NCBI GenBank assembly: GCA_036898135.1
Contig: CM072523.1
Span: 28,774,149 to 28,838,148 of the forward strand
Direction of reading: 5' to 3'
Origin: Oncomelania hupensis
Lineage: Eukaryota; Mollusca; Gastropoda; Littorinimorpha; Pomatiopsidae
DNA: 64,000 bases
The notes beneath the pieces are model-generated. The model was given only the letters and a program-made list of their open reading frames with translations. It made no database searches and was not told where the DNA came from. Position numbers and translations under genes: made by a program. Shown one piece after another: positions 45,158-53,769 of this stretch (the first letter of the stretch is position 1; every line of letters starts with the position of its first letter).

Positions 45158-46392
45158 CATTGACAGAAGATCTAATTCAAGTAGATTTAATGCACAATGA
45201 ATATTCACTTTAAATTATAATTTCAGTCGGAAATCCTACACACCTAAAGTATTCGTAACAGCTGAAAATATACACCGATGGCTCTGCCCTTGAAACGGAT
45301 GAAGCATCTTATCATATCGATGAAGATGGCGTCATATTCGCTCTTTGTAATGCCGAGTGAATAAACCCACAGCGCAGAACTACAAAATGCCCCCTTAGGT
45401 CTACATGTCAATAATTGTCGAGTACGACTAATGGACATTACAGGAAAAAGAAGAAGAAGCAAACAGCCAACGAACATTATTTACAGTTTTGTTTAGGTTG
45501 AGCTCTTACTTACAGAGAGGGTGGGATGGAACGGAACGGGTGAATAGTATTTTAACCAATTCATGCCCTTTCGTTTCATGGCACGTTTTCAAAACATTTC
45601 TTAAAGTTTCATTGCATATGAACATGCCATTTCATTTTATTTAATTTCCTGTTACTTCGTTTCGATTTGGTTTCATGTCGCTATTTTGCAACGTGCCCTG
45701 TGGAGAAATTGTCAGCGCTTGATACCATGGTGTCTGTATTGTGTGTTGCAGACCCTTCACAGCACGACATGATGCTGCACAAGCTGTTTGAGACGCTGTA
45801 TTACTTCAACTTCTGCTGCAGCCTCGTCATCTTCCTGGCCTCGGGAGCTAACTTCAGGGCCCTCTTCCTCTCCATGTACTGTCGCCGCTTCGCCTTTGCC
45901 CGCAAGCCGTCGTCGCCGTCTTCGGTGGTGGTGGTGGCTGAGCGAGGGGCGGAGATGACAATGGCTACCTACAGCACCTGCGTGGACACAAACGTCAACG
46001 GACTGCAATCTACGGACCTCTTGCAGTCGACGAAAGACCATGTACAGTCGGATGATGAAACGAATCGTACGGACCACTTGAAGTCTACGAAAGACCATGG
46101 GAAGTCTGATGATGACACAAATCGTAGGAACCACTTGATTAACAAGAAGTACCATGCTCAATTTGATGATGAAACGAATCCAAAGGACCACCTAAAGTCT
46201 ACCGAAGATCTTGTGCAGTCTGAGGGTGAAACGAATTGTACGGACCAATCTTATGGTGAAACAAATCTTACGGACTACTTGAAAAACAAGAAAGACCACG
46301 CTCAGTCTGATGATGAAACGAATCCAACGGACCACCTGAAATCTGCGGAAGACTATGTGCAATCTGATGATGGGATGGTACTTGGCCGATGA
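32435..46392 (+). CDS. Class A G-protein-coupled receptor, four exons, 739 aa
   Basis: Coding exons are 32435-32654, 33332-33461, 35933-37161 and 45752-46392. Together they make 2220 nt with consistent phases and GT/AG introns. The product is a seven-helix plasma-membrane receptor, probably peptide-type. N-terminus (1-55) has NLT, NSS and NRT glycosylation sites and no signal peptide. TM1 carries G74-N75 (N1.50), TM2 carries D103 (D2.50), and TM3 starts at C129 (C3.25). The DRY position reads Q153-N154-Y155. TM4 is about 172-194. C409 is the likely disulphide partner ending a ~220-residue loop 2. TM5 has P434, TM6 has F503 and LHTP with P509, and TM7 has SLVIF at 550-554. NFRALF follows as helix 8, and the tail is built of 19-residue repeats. 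ATG 32435 has A at -3; an in-frame TAA at 32372 limits upstream extension. The ligand and subfamily are not recognisable. The receptor call is firm; the exact first exon is less so. Confidence 0.85.
33232..33304 (+). repeat. (TG)n tract upstream of GPCR exon 2 acceptor
   Basis: Imperfect TG repeats ending about 30 bp before the exon 2 acceptor, inside intron 1. Confidence 0.95.
33332..33461 (+). CDS. GPCR exon 2 (rest of TM1, TM2)
   Basis: Acceptor TTTCTAG lies at 33325-33331 and donor GTAACC at 33462. The exon encodes G74-NLLALGCF through TM2 with KCCSD (D103, position 2.50) to W114-L-P. It is 130 nt and enters in phase 1 and leaves in phase 2, so skipping it would shift the frame. A (TG)n tract ends about 30 bp upstream and a (CA)-rich tract begins about 10 bp downstream. 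Confidence 0.85.
33473..33625 (+). repeat. (CA)-rich tract just after GPCR exon 2
   Basis: CA/CGCA-rich run with interruptions, beginning 10-12 bp after the exon 2 donor. It is complementary in kind to the TG tract on the other side of the exon. Confidence 0.9.
33800..34606 (+). pseudogene. LINE RNase H domain and C-terminus, GPCR intron 2
   Basis: One frame, broken only by stops near 33925 and 34074, reads as an RNase H domain of an I-type non-LTR retrotransposon. It shows IYTDGS (first Asp), FTAELLAI (Glu), FVDSKSV (second Asp), WIPSHCGFRYND and WADRAA (last Asp). The C-terminal part follows to the stop at 34606. RNase H removes template RNA during target-primed reverse transcription. The RT and endonuclease parts are absent, so this is a 5'-truncated dead copy. 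With two stops in about 270 codons it is comparatively young. Related fragments lie at about 45268 and 62800-63240. Confidence 0.8.
34868..35560 (+). mobile_element. Solo LTR-like element, GPCR intron 2
   Basis: Starts TGTTACG and ends GCAACA, close to the TG...CA rule, flanked by AAATG and GAATG (a 5-bp target duplication with one mismatch). It has a TATATA-type box near 35250 and an AATAAA near 35411 in the order expected of U3-R-U5. A homologous copy in the other orientation lies at 19430-19973. It shares the same start and the motif GCATCGGGGCTGAATC near the end. No internal retrotransposon genes are adjacent, so it is read as a solo LTR. Confidence 0.6.
35876..35928 (+). repeat. (TG)n abutting the exon 3 acceptor
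   Basis: TG/CGTG repeats fill the place of the polypyrimidine tract and run directly into TTTCAG of the exon 3 acceptor. Confidence 0.95.
35933..37161 (+). CDS. GPCR exon 3 (TM3 to TM6, giant extracellular loop 2)
   Basis: Acceptor GTGTTTCAG directly follows a (TG)n tract; donor is GTAAGT at 37162. Encodes residues 118-526. TM3 begins at C129. The QNY triplet sits exactly 25 residues later, at the 3.49-3.51 positions. After TM4 a long Gly/Ser/acidic stretch (about 195-408) precedes PPLC409. TM5, a short basic loop 3 and TM6 follow. The long loop is fully open and its composition differs from the microsatellite-derived frames nearby. Base composition is much more GC-rich than the flanking introns. 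Confidence 0.9.
37630..37868 (-). mobile_element. tRNA-derived SINE, Ser/Leu-like head, GPCR intron 3
   Basis: On the - strand the head reads GTGGCCGAGTGGTCTAAGGC (A box) and GGGTTCGATCC (B box), typical of a pol III promoter derived from a class II tRNA. About 160 bp of unrelated tail follow. Confidence 0.6.
38220..38760 (+). repeat. T/G-rich low-complexity tract
   Basis: About 540 bp in which the + strand is almost only T and G, as degenerate TTTTG/TTTGG/TTTTA words with a (TG)n near 38250. No gene is visible; the frames that stay open are composition artefacts. Confidence 0.8.
38824..38952 (+). repeat. (CT)n microsatellite
   Basis: CT/GTCT run inside GPCR intron 3. Confidence 0.95.
39114..39388 (+). 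mobile_element. SINE-tail type repeat (AGCTCTTGAGCTGG family)
   Basis: Ends with GCGCCTTGAGCAGCTCTTGA, GCTGGAAAAACGCTATATAA and an A-rich tail. The 5' part has TATGCGCCCAACGGTTGCAA and TTAGATCCTGTATCGGCCAG, also found at 6075, 13440, 15905, 25258, 43200, 47515, 47880 and 48485. This is a family of old insertions; orientation is set by the A-rich tail. Confidence 0.65.
40246..40440 (+). mobile_element. tRNA-derived SINE, family B
   Basis: Head has CCGTAGCTCAGTGGTAGAAC (A box) and CGTTCAAATCCC (B box). The tail AGTGGCCATTTTTCA, GCAGTATGATTGCTCTGG and TTTAGGTCCCTCTCTGG matches the copy at 30411-30590. It ends in AAACAAACAAA. Confidence 0.7.
40536..40822 (-). mobile_element. Chimeric tRNA/5S-rRNA-like SINE
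   Basis: On the - strand GGATGGCGCAGTAATTGGAG resembles a tRNA A box. It is followed by AAGTTAAGCACCG and GGTTAGCACTTGGATGGGTG, then ACCGC. The last two blocks match the 3' half of metazoan 5S rRNA (AAGCTAAGCA, GGTTAGTACTTGGATGGGAG, ACCGC). The element sits between two TATATATA stretches. The 5S likeness is from knowledge of that RNA; a database comparison would settle it. Confidence 0.55.
41200..43075 (-). pseudogene. LINE reverse transcriptase relic, interrupted, GPCR intron 3
   Basis: On the - strand the RT reads LFSLFLNDLRSFL, a YADH version of the catalytic YADD box, MIFSRGKARKLPVFKFN, AMYALLRKCRK, KLDLPLDVQLDLFNKCIKP and LLYNCEVW. The C-terminus HKLPIQTQRYINIPREERLC-SLCDLNELG carries the start of the zinc knuckle. 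Endonuclease is missing. Stops and small frameshifts are present. A second LINE of another family (42014-42577) is inserted exactly between CRK and LDLPL. Confidence 0.8.
42014..42577 (-). mobile_element. RTE-like LINE 3' end nested in another LINE
   Basis: On the - strand: SLVISIFLYACETWTLTADL, QRRIQSMEMRCYRRLLGIS, a KRWEDNIRKWTSLTLSEAIR stretch and a 3' tail of (ATAGG) units (TCCTATCCTATCC on +). It is 5'-truncated in the RT thumb region. GAAA occurs at both junctions with the host LINE and may be the target duplication. Confidence 0.8.
43196..43466 (+). mobile_element. SINE-tail type repeat copy
   Basis: Contains TAGATCCTGTTCTTGG, CGGCTTGAGTAGCTCTTGAG and CTGGGAAAG, diverged from the 39114 copy. 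Confidence 0.5.
43543..43770 (+). repeat. (GA)n microsatellite and GA-rich flank
   Basis: Pure (GA)n to 43611, then imperfect GAGAGA/GGGA purine-rich sequence with a G-run at 43731. Confidence 0.95.
43880..44400. other. No gene seen; C-rich and A-rich simple sequence
   Basis: Holds a C-run at 44007-44030, CCACC-rich sequence, and A-rich words. Nothing codes convincingly on either strand. Confidence 0.5.
44405..44478 (-). repeat. T600 repeat, 3' end fragment
   Basis: CATTACATTACATTACATG then GCTTTAGGTCCAGCGGACTC and TTCCGAGCCAAATCAGGACC: the 3' end of the ~600-bp family, reversed, with its (TAATG)n tail. Confidence 0.8.
44551..44668 (+). repeat. (TTTA)n and (ATT)n microsatellites
   Basis: TTTA repeats to about 44587, followed by ATT repeats. 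Confidence 0.95.
44690..45060. other. AT-rich intronic sequence, tRNA-like scrap
   Basis: AT-rich with no gene. GGTAGCGTGGCCGAGAGACT at about 45036 resembles the A-box end of a Ser/Leu tRNA-type SINE head, cut off by the (ATT)n at 45061-45156. Confidence 0.4.
45061..45156 (+). repeat. (ATT)n microsatellite
   Basis: Near-perfect ATT repeats in GPCR intron 3. Confidence 0.95.
45262..45360 (+). pseudogene. LINE RNase H fragment
   Basis: Reads KIYTDGSALETDEA, the same first-Asp motif as in the 33800 relic. Too short and degraded for more. Confidence 0.55.
45752..46392 (+). CDS. GPCR exon 4 (TM7, helix 8, repetitive C-tail)
   Basis: Acceptor TGTGTGTTGCAG ends at 45751. The exon completes D527 and encodes TM7 (about 535-556), with SLVIF where NPxxY is expected. 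Helix 8 NFRALF and a possible palmitoylation site C570 follow. The tail from residue 573 to 739 ends at TGA 46390-46392. From 46021 the tail consists of about six 19-residue units of the type LKSTKDHxQSDDETNxTDH. Intron 3 before it is 8590 bp and packed with repeats. Confidence 0.85.
46021..46377 (+). repeat. In-frame 57-bp tandem repeats in the GPCR tail
   Basis: Six diverged 19-codon units encode patterns such as STKDHVQSDDETNRTDH and NKKDHAQSDDETNPTDH. One unit carries a short internal partial duplication (SYGETNLTDY). All copies keep the reading frame and contain no stop. Units are rich in Ser/Thr next to Asp/Glu, a composition suited to casein-kinase or GRK phosphorylation, but that role is inference. 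Confidence 0.85.
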
Positions 46393-46654
46393 CGAGGTTT
46401 ACTTCAAGTCTAGCCTACTGCTTGACCCTCTTGTTGCTTTAGACGTGTACTGTACTCGGTTTCGTTTTGTTGTATATCTACTTTTTCTTTCAACGGTATG
46501 ATAACACAGTAACACGTTTACCCTATTTGACCTATAACCACAATTTTGGCCGTAATTATTAGGAATATGTAACTTTACCTTACGAGGTCTGCCACATTTT
46601 TGAAAAAAGTAATTGTAGTTCTAACTGGGAAAAATTAGAGTGAAAAGTGTGGAC

Positions 46655-47330
46655 AACTTTGGCTAGATGTCTTCAGTTTATAGATTCCGCTCGAAAGCGA
46701 TGTACTTTGACTAGATGTCTTCAGTTTATAGATTCCGCTCGAAAGCGATGTACTTTGACTAGATGTCTTCAGTTTATAGATTCCGCTCGAAAGCGATGTA
46801 CTTTGACTAGATGTCTTCAGTTTATAGATTCCGCTCGAAAGCGATGTACTTTGACTAGATGACTTCAGTTTATAGATTCCGCTCGAACGCGATGTATTTT
46901 GACTAGATGACTTTAGTTTATAGATTCCGCTCGAAAGCGATGTATTTTAACTAGATGACTTCAGTTTATAGATTCCGCTCGAAAGCGATGTATTTTGACT
47001 AGATGACTTCAGTTTATAGATTCCGCTCGAAAGCGATGTATTTTGACTAGATGACTTCAGTTTATACATTCCGCTCGAAAGCGATGTATTTTGACTAGAT
47101 GACTTCAGTTTATAGATTCCGCTCGAAAGCGATGTATTTTGACTAGATGACTTCAGTTTATAGATTCCGCTCGAAAGCGATGTATTTTGATTAGATGACT
47201 TCAGTTTATAGATTCCGCTCGAAAGCGATGTATTTTGACTAGATGACTTCAGTTTATAGATTCCGCTCGAAAGCGATGTACTTTGACTAGATGACTTCAG
47301 TTTATAGATTCCGCTCGAAAACGATGTAGA
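46655..47330 (+). repeat. 48-bp satellite, 14 copies, just downstream of GPCR
   Basis: Unit has GACTAGATGTCTTCAGTTTA then TAGATTCCGCTCGAAAGCGA and TGTACTTT. The core CGCT-CGAA-AGCG can form a small hairpin. The first four copies share TGTCTTC/GTACTTT; most later ones share TGACTTC/GTATTTT, so there are two subtypes. Because 48 is divisible by three, open frames arise in it, but they are not genes. It starts about 260 bp after the GPCR stop with no AATAAA between. Confidence 0.95.
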
Positions 47331-47339
47331 GTACAGGCT

Positions 47340-47880
47340 GTGAAAAATGTACATAACCCTGACTAACGGGCTTTAAAATAGTGGAGTCTGTTGATAAATA
47401 ATAAGCTGTCTGCTAATGTTATGTAGGAAAGTATAATCGTACTCGTTTGATTGTGTTGTGAAAGAAAGGTCAAACATGTTTGTTTCTTTATTATGATAGT
47501 TATGCACCTTGTGTTTTAGAGCGCGATTAGCAGCCCAAAGAACTACGCAAGGCGCTGATCATCCAGATTCATTAAGAACAATAACAACAAAATGTTTTGC
47601 TGAAGTCGGGATCGGGTGAAGATCTACACACATTTGTCATGGGTCATTGCTGTATATCTAGCTCTTCTGTGTATTTTCTGAAAGAGGGAGGGTTCAGTGA
47701 ACGAGTGTGTCGTATGTCTGTATGACATTTGGTTTTGTGTACTGTGTATGTGTGTGCTCATGAGTGCGCGCGCATCTGTCTGTGTGTTTGTGTGTGTATG
47801 TGTGTGTGTGTCGTGTGTTTTGCATGAATTTGGTTGAATTAGTGAGTGAATGAGTAAATGTGGGTGTTGTGTTTCATTTA
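47340..47880. other. No gene; SINE-tail fragment and TG-rich sequence
   Basis: 47515-47615 contains AAGGCGCTGATCATCC and TTGCTGAAGTCGGGATCG, a reversed fragment of the same SINE kind as 48485-48645. The rest is TG-rich or plain sequence. Confidence 0.45.
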
Positions 47881-48200
47881 ATTTAATGAATTACTTTGAT
47901 ATAACGCTTGTTCAGCGCAAGAACCGGTCTGAAAGCTGGCCGATACAGGATCTAACTCAAGCCCGCGGAGGCGTCAACTTGCAGCCTTTTGGGCGCATAG
48001 TCTGATGCCCAGACGACTGAGCATAATCCTGAGCGACCGGGGATGGGGAGAAGGGACCTAGTGCGTGCAGGGTGTATTTTTGTGTAGCCGGCATTCACCC
48101 GTCAAGGACATGAGCGTCAGGATCTTTAAACTCTATGCGATGGAATGCGTGCGTGCACAGACTAGACTTCGGTTTATACTCTCATCCGGGTGACTGCAAT
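47880..48200 (-). mobile_element. SINE-tail type repeat, long copy
   Basis: Reversed copy of the 39114 family: GGCCGATACAGGATCTAACT, CTTTTGGGCGCATAGTCTGA, CCGGCATTCACCCGTC and CGGTTTATACTCTCATCC are all present. Confidence 0.65.
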
Positions 48201-48484
48201 GTAGCTGCATGAGCATTGTGTGTGTGTGGGTGTGTGCGTATGTGTGCGTGTTTTTTTTTTATTTTTATTTTTAATTAATCGAGTATCTTGTGTTTATTTT
48301 TACTTATTGATCGATTTTTTGTTTAACTAAATTGACAAATGGAAGGATTTGATTAATTGAATTCATGACTGATCGATCGCCAATGTGTTATTATTGTGCG
48401 GTGGCATTTTAACTTGACTGCTTGGTTGGTTGATTGGTGGATTTCTAAAAAGAAAAGAAAAAAAAAGAAAGATATTTCTCTTAA

Positions 48485-48648
48485 GTAGTGCACTTACAAG
48501 CTCAGAGAGCTTCTCAAGGCGCTGGCCCGTAATATCCAGCAATCACAAAATAGTTAGCTGAAGTCATGATTCGAACCCACGTCGCACAAGACGCACTCAC
48601 ACAAGTCGTGCGCTCTGACCACTGAGCTATCCCTGCCGCCAATAATTA
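48485..48648 (-). mobile_element. SINE with tRNA head joined to the AGCTC-type tail
   Basis: On the - strand it reads GGGATAGCTCAGTGGTCAGA (A box), GTGGGTTCGAATCATGAC (B box) and TTGTGATTGCTGG. It then ends GGCGCCTTGAGAAGCTCTCT-GAGCT, the tail motif of the 39114 family. This copy shows that the widespread tail belongs to a tRNA-derived SINE. Confidence 0.7.
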
Positions 48649-48762
48649 ATCTAATAGATTATGAGTTGGTTGAATGGCTGGTATGATTAGTTTGTTGTTT
48701 GGTTTTGTTGATTTATGGTTGGTTAGTTGACCGATTTGGAGCTCTACTTTCTTTGGCTGTAT

Positions 48763-48764
48763 AT

Positions 48765-48847
<83 letters not shown>

Positions 48848-48852
48848 TTTTG
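48763..48852 (+). repeat. (TTTA)n microsatellite
   Basis: Pure TTTA repeats; an AATAAA lies at about 48900. Confidence 0.95.
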
Positions 48853-48899
48853 AACTAGCGTTGTGAATATGCCTTGTATGCGGATCATTTTATGAGCTT

Positions 48900-49860
48900 A
48901 ATAAATTGTCATTCATTAATTCATTGGTATTGTAAAGTTCAGTGTTGGTGTATGTTATATGTAGTTATTGTTTTTGTTTTGTAGAAAATCGTAGGTCACT
49001 CTTTCAAAACAATTATAGTAGTGAACATAATACTTATCAACTTAAATTACAAACGTGACCTCAGAGACGACGCACGCACACTATTTGCTGCTGCTGCTGC
49101 TGTTGTTGTTGTTGTTGTTGTTGTGGTTGTTGTAGAAAAGGCTATAACAACCAAATCAGTCCAACACTTTATGTATTAATTTGATGGGGTCGTTTTCGTT
49201 GCATCGATACTTTTTATTTCAAAATACTTATATAATTCTTGCGTAGGCTTTTATTTCAAAATACGTATCTAATTCCTGCCTACGCTTGCACAATCCATTT
49301 ACTTACGTTTTTTGTTTCTTTGCTAACAATCTCAAGAAACTGATTCCCCAAAACTAACAAAACAGCTAGGAAATAATAGCACCCACATTAGTTTCTTTAA
49401 TGTGAGTCACATTTTCGGAATTAAGGCTCGTTTATTCACTTTTGGTTTCGTTGGCTGAAATTAATGTTGCTTAAAACTAAAAACAATTTTAAACTAACCA
49501 CCTCCAGGGAAAACAAAACCACAATGGATTGCCTAGAACTAGAAATGTCACAGGCAAATCTTTGCCTGGAGCGAGTGGTCGAAATATTCAATTTCGCGAT
49601 TTTGTTGTTTCTTTATTCCACTGAATGCACGGCGTTTTGATGTGGGTTTTTTTCTTTAAAATAAATCGGTAAAATTTCAGGTTAAAGATGTTGGATACAG
49701 TTTCCGGCGCTGTTGAACAGTTTACTTTGGTCTTTGTTTGTTTGTTTCTTTGTTGTTTCTTCCTAAACACGAATAGGTATTTCAGTACGAAAGCGAAAGT
49801 CATAAGGTGCCATGAATCGTCACACGTACCGTCTCATATGCGCGCTATATACAAATCGTT
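48900..49860. other. No gene seen
   Basis: AT-rich sequence with a CTG/TTG triplet run at 49086-49133 and a direct repeat of ATTTCAAAATAC (49216, 49252). No supported exon. Confidence 0.4.
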
Positions 49861-50311
<451 letters not shown>

Positions 50312-50641
50312 ATTGTGTTCATGGTGATGTTGTTATAGTGGTTGTTATTGTTTTGGGTCGTGTCAGATGCGTTCGCCTCTGCTCTTTATATAATATTAAG
50401 GTGCATGGCGAAGTAAAGATTCGTCTTGTTAACGCTCATGTAAAATCACAGTGCATATCTGAGACTCCGAGTCCTCTCTCACGAAAGGCAAACTCACAAA
50501 TGTAAGCCTCGGCGCACCCCTTGGGGTCATGAGCAATCTTGCCACTGTAGATTGTTCTAACCTATAAAGGGTACAGTGAAAGCCCCAGTTGAAAACCTGT
50601 CTTGCCTTTGTAGGCATGACAAATTAACTGCGGCAACAGTT
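50312..50641. other. No gene seen
   Basis: A 69-codon frame on + from 50299 shows no recognisable domain. Confidence 0.3.
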
Positions 50642-51227
50642 CCCCCCGTTGGAGTGCCGGGGGTTTCAGTATAAATAGTATCCCCACTTTCTGGAAATTT
50701 AGTGCTTTAAATTCCCACTGTCGCTGTCTTCCTCATTTGCTCTTTCCCATTCCCGATCTGTCCTACCACTCTGCTATACTATATTCTTCTTCGCTAGATC
50801 AATGACCTACCTTTTTTCTTGAAAACTCTTCCTGGACAAGACTCCTTGTTTGTGTATGAGGTCTGTTGGATCAGCTTGGGAATGTTGGACGCTTTCTGCC
50901 GGGTAGTCACTGGGGCTTCCTATGAATGTACTATTTAGCACTATAGGCATTTTATATGTATGTTTTTTTGTTGATGATTTATAATGATGTTTGTATTCTA
51001 TTTTGTTTTTGTAATCGGGGAGTTCGCGTAGTTGAGGTCAACCCTCAGCCGTCCCTCGCGTGGGATGTCTTTATTGTAAAGTGACTGGCCGGTGGAGGGC
51101 ATTCAATTTTCCCACTGGGGTTGTTTCAACAGATCTTTTATGCGGATCGGGGGTTGTCCGGTCCTGATTTGGCTCGGAAGAGTCCGCTGGACCTAAAGCA
51201 ATAATAAATCAATCAATCAATCAATCA
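50642..51227 (+). repeat. T600 repeat, full-length copy with (AATC)n tail
   Basis: Starts with the GC-rich hairpin (CCCCCCGTT, then CCGGGGGTTT), then TCAGTATAAATAGTATCCCC. It continues through TTGAAAACTCTTCCTGGACA and GTTGGATCAGCTTGGGAATG to GGAAGAGTCCGCTGGACCTA, and ends in an (AATC)n tail. No coding capacity. Confidence 0.85.
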
Positions 51228-51485
51228 GCCTCGGCGCGTCTCAGCTACGCAGTGTTTGACATGATATAGGATGTTAGAACCATAGGGGCCGCATAAACAG
51301 AGTGTATCCTCGATAGCGAAGAGGTAGTGGTTCCTCGGTGGCCAGCAGTAGTATGAAGCTATTTTATTATACGTACATACGGCCCTTTGCGCTATCGGGG
51401 ATTCACAACCTCTTTCCTTTCGAGGAGGATCCGTCCACCCTACTTGGTTCATGACCCTTGTGTCAAAATCTTTGCTCTTCATTTA
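51228..51485. other. Unassigned 85-codon - strand frame
   Basis: The - strand frame contains CLCGPYGSNILYHVKHC, reminiscent of the C-x2-C...H-x4-C knuckle at LINE C-termini. No other LINE motif is visible, so it is left unassigned. Confidence 0.25.
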
Positions 51486-51703
51486 GCTGAGGGAATTTAT
51501 ATATGTACACGTTTGACAGTTGTTATTGCCATTATAAACTATGTTACTACGTTTGTATGAACCGTTTGCGAAGATGAAGTCAAACCAGATTCCGACATTT
51601 TATTTATGACAAAGGATGGAGATTTTAAACTGTTAGCTTATTCTTGCCATCTTTCCTTGCTTCATCCAATCTCAATTGCACACTATTCATATAAATATCA
51701 CAC

Positions 51704-51709
51704 CATAAA

Positions 51710-51788
<79 letters not shown>

Positions 51789-51806
51789 TAATAATAATAA
51801 TAATAA
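51704..51806 (+). repeat. (AAT)n microsatellite
   Basis: AAT repeats with one AAA interruption, leading straight into a SINE tail. Confidence 0.95.
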
Positions 51807-52020
51807 CGGATACTATATGCGCCCTTTTCCCCAAATCAACACACAGGCTCAAAGCGCGGCGATCTGTACCAACATACACGCTCACATGTTTTCACCCACT
51901 CTTACACACACAACAAACGTGTGGTGTAAAGGCAGGGAGATCTCTATTAGAAGACGAAGAGGAAGTACAATTTTTATTACTGAAAGTTTAGATTGAGTGC
52001 ATGTAATATCATTACTACAT
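51806..52020 (-). mobile_element. SINE family C, tail part
   Basis: Matches the 23415-23805 element over CAGGCTCAAAGCGCGGCGAT, CCAACATACACGCTCAC, GTGGTGTAAAGGCAG and CTATTAGAAGACG. The tRNA head is missing (5' truncation on the - strand). Confidence 0.65.
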
Positions 52021-52590
52021 GTATAAATATTTGAGGAAGAAGGGGCTGGAAAAGAGGGGTGGGGGGGGGGGGGTGACAGTCTGTCAAACATTTATCCGCC
52101 AGTTTATAAACATTACATTGATGACTAGAAAATGTTAAATAATGATATAATATGTAACGAACTGGTAACACTAAACTGAACCCAAAAAAAATTCCATGAT
52201 AGCCAAATTACTGTAAGTCTGTAACGTATGGATATTTTGAATGTGTTTGCTTGTTTATATTAGCTAAATGAATGCGAAATATAATTGAATCCTAGATCAA
52301 AGATAAGTAAGCGTGCAAGTCCCTCTGTTAACTACCACACCCACAAATGTACAGACTCTCCAACACAGGCAAACACCAACACAAAATATACGTTCCACGT
52401 TCTAAATACTTTATATAAACAAACAACAGTATTTTATACCAATCTTCCACTCCAGTCCTTTCACACGGATATTTGTACACATCTATTTTAACACTAATGT
52501 CTCACTCTATTATGTCGAAAATCGAATTTAGATAATCACGGCTGGCAATCACTTGTCCCGCGCAAAAATAAGCACAAAAACAAGTTACCT
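52020..52590. other. No gene seen
   Basis: AT-rich; a G-run lies at 52061-52072. No supported exon or element. Confidence 0.3.
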
Positions 52591-53110
52591 CTTAAATCGT
52601 AGGAGGCGGGTGTACACAAAGGCTACAGGCAGCTAGATGTCAGTGATGTTGCAAACAGATGTTGAATAAGTAACGATGTTGTCGACAGGCAGACGGGCGC
52701 GCCTGCCCAGTCTGTCTGAGGTAGCTATCGTTTCTTGATCTGGTCCAAGACGCACAACCGGTCGCCTCTGTATCTCAAGTCGCCCTTTCTCCGTTGTCCG
52801 AGACAACGCCGTGCCCAAGTGTATGGAACCAACCCCAGCTTCCCGTGGGCAGCTGTAATCTTTACAGCACAATATATATATCCTCTTTCAGAGAGAAAGT
52901 CCCACCGAACTTACACGCCCTTATAGGTTCTCAGCGCTTTCTACCTCTTCACTTTCCACTATAATCTTTTCTTTTCTTTATCAGTACAACTTCTGTTAAT
53001 CTGATGAATAAAAATTCATACAACAACTTCTTTTCTTTCTTTATCTTTCTTTTGCTGGCCTGACACACTGACTCTACTTCCTACGACCACACATCCTTGG
53101 GACACAAAAA
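52590..53110 (-). mobile_element. Possible related LTR
   Basis: Shares with the two LTR-like elements the segment around TTTTTATTCATCAGATTAAC (here reversed, near 53000). It has an ATATATATAT box near 52870 on the same inferred strand. The ends were not found. A short fragment of the same segment occurs at 40978-41030 on the + strand. This may be a different LTR family with a shared R-like segment. Confidence 0.3.
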
Positions 53111-53769
53111 TCGAGTGAGCGCCAATGCCCTGACTGCGAGCTATTCATTATTCCATTGGTTCAACAATTTCGCCCAATGAAAATAATACATAGATTTATT
53201 TTGAAAACCGAAATTACTCAAACCCTAAAATAAACATATTTATTTAAAAATTGAAAATCCCCGTTCTCTACAAAGTCCCACACAACTCCACATTAAAGAA
53301 TTCAATAAAAGTGTTTCACATTTTACATTAGAACTAGCTTGATAAAGCTTGTAAAATCGTATAGTTTTATCTAGATGCTGCTATTATGTAGAATAGTGTA
53401 GGTGAGCGTTTCTTAATGTTAAAGTCAAACCAGATAAACTGTATTCCATTTTTTTAAATTTACGAGAAGGATTTTGCAGACCTGTGCAAATCTACGGATT
53501 TTCTGTATTTTCTGCGATTTTCATGAGCAGAATACGGAGCTACGGATTACTTATTAAAATTCCGATTTTTTTACTTAATTTTTTTAATACTTTTTTTCTG
53601 TTTTAAGATGTTTTTGACTAGTTGTGCTTAAAAGACGTTTTTTCGAACCGGAAGCGCGTGTTTGTTTCTAGTTCGTTCAGCATTTGTGTGGTTGCAACAA
53701 TGAATTTGGTAATCAAATATCAATAGTTCCTCAGAACCACTAAATATTAACATACTAATTGGTAAAAAG

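Noticed and set aside
45757..46191. 144-codon - strand frame opposite GPCR exon 4
   Set aside because: Shadow frame of the receptor exon and its tail repeats.
46655..47330. Hammerhead motif in the 48-bp satellite
   Set aside because: CTCGAAAGCG contains GAAA, but the CTGATGA core is missing.
46647..47354. Repetitive proteins with 16-residue units on both strands
   Set aside because: A 48-bp satellite is divisible by three, so frames stay open. There is no start context or splice support, and both strands are equally open.
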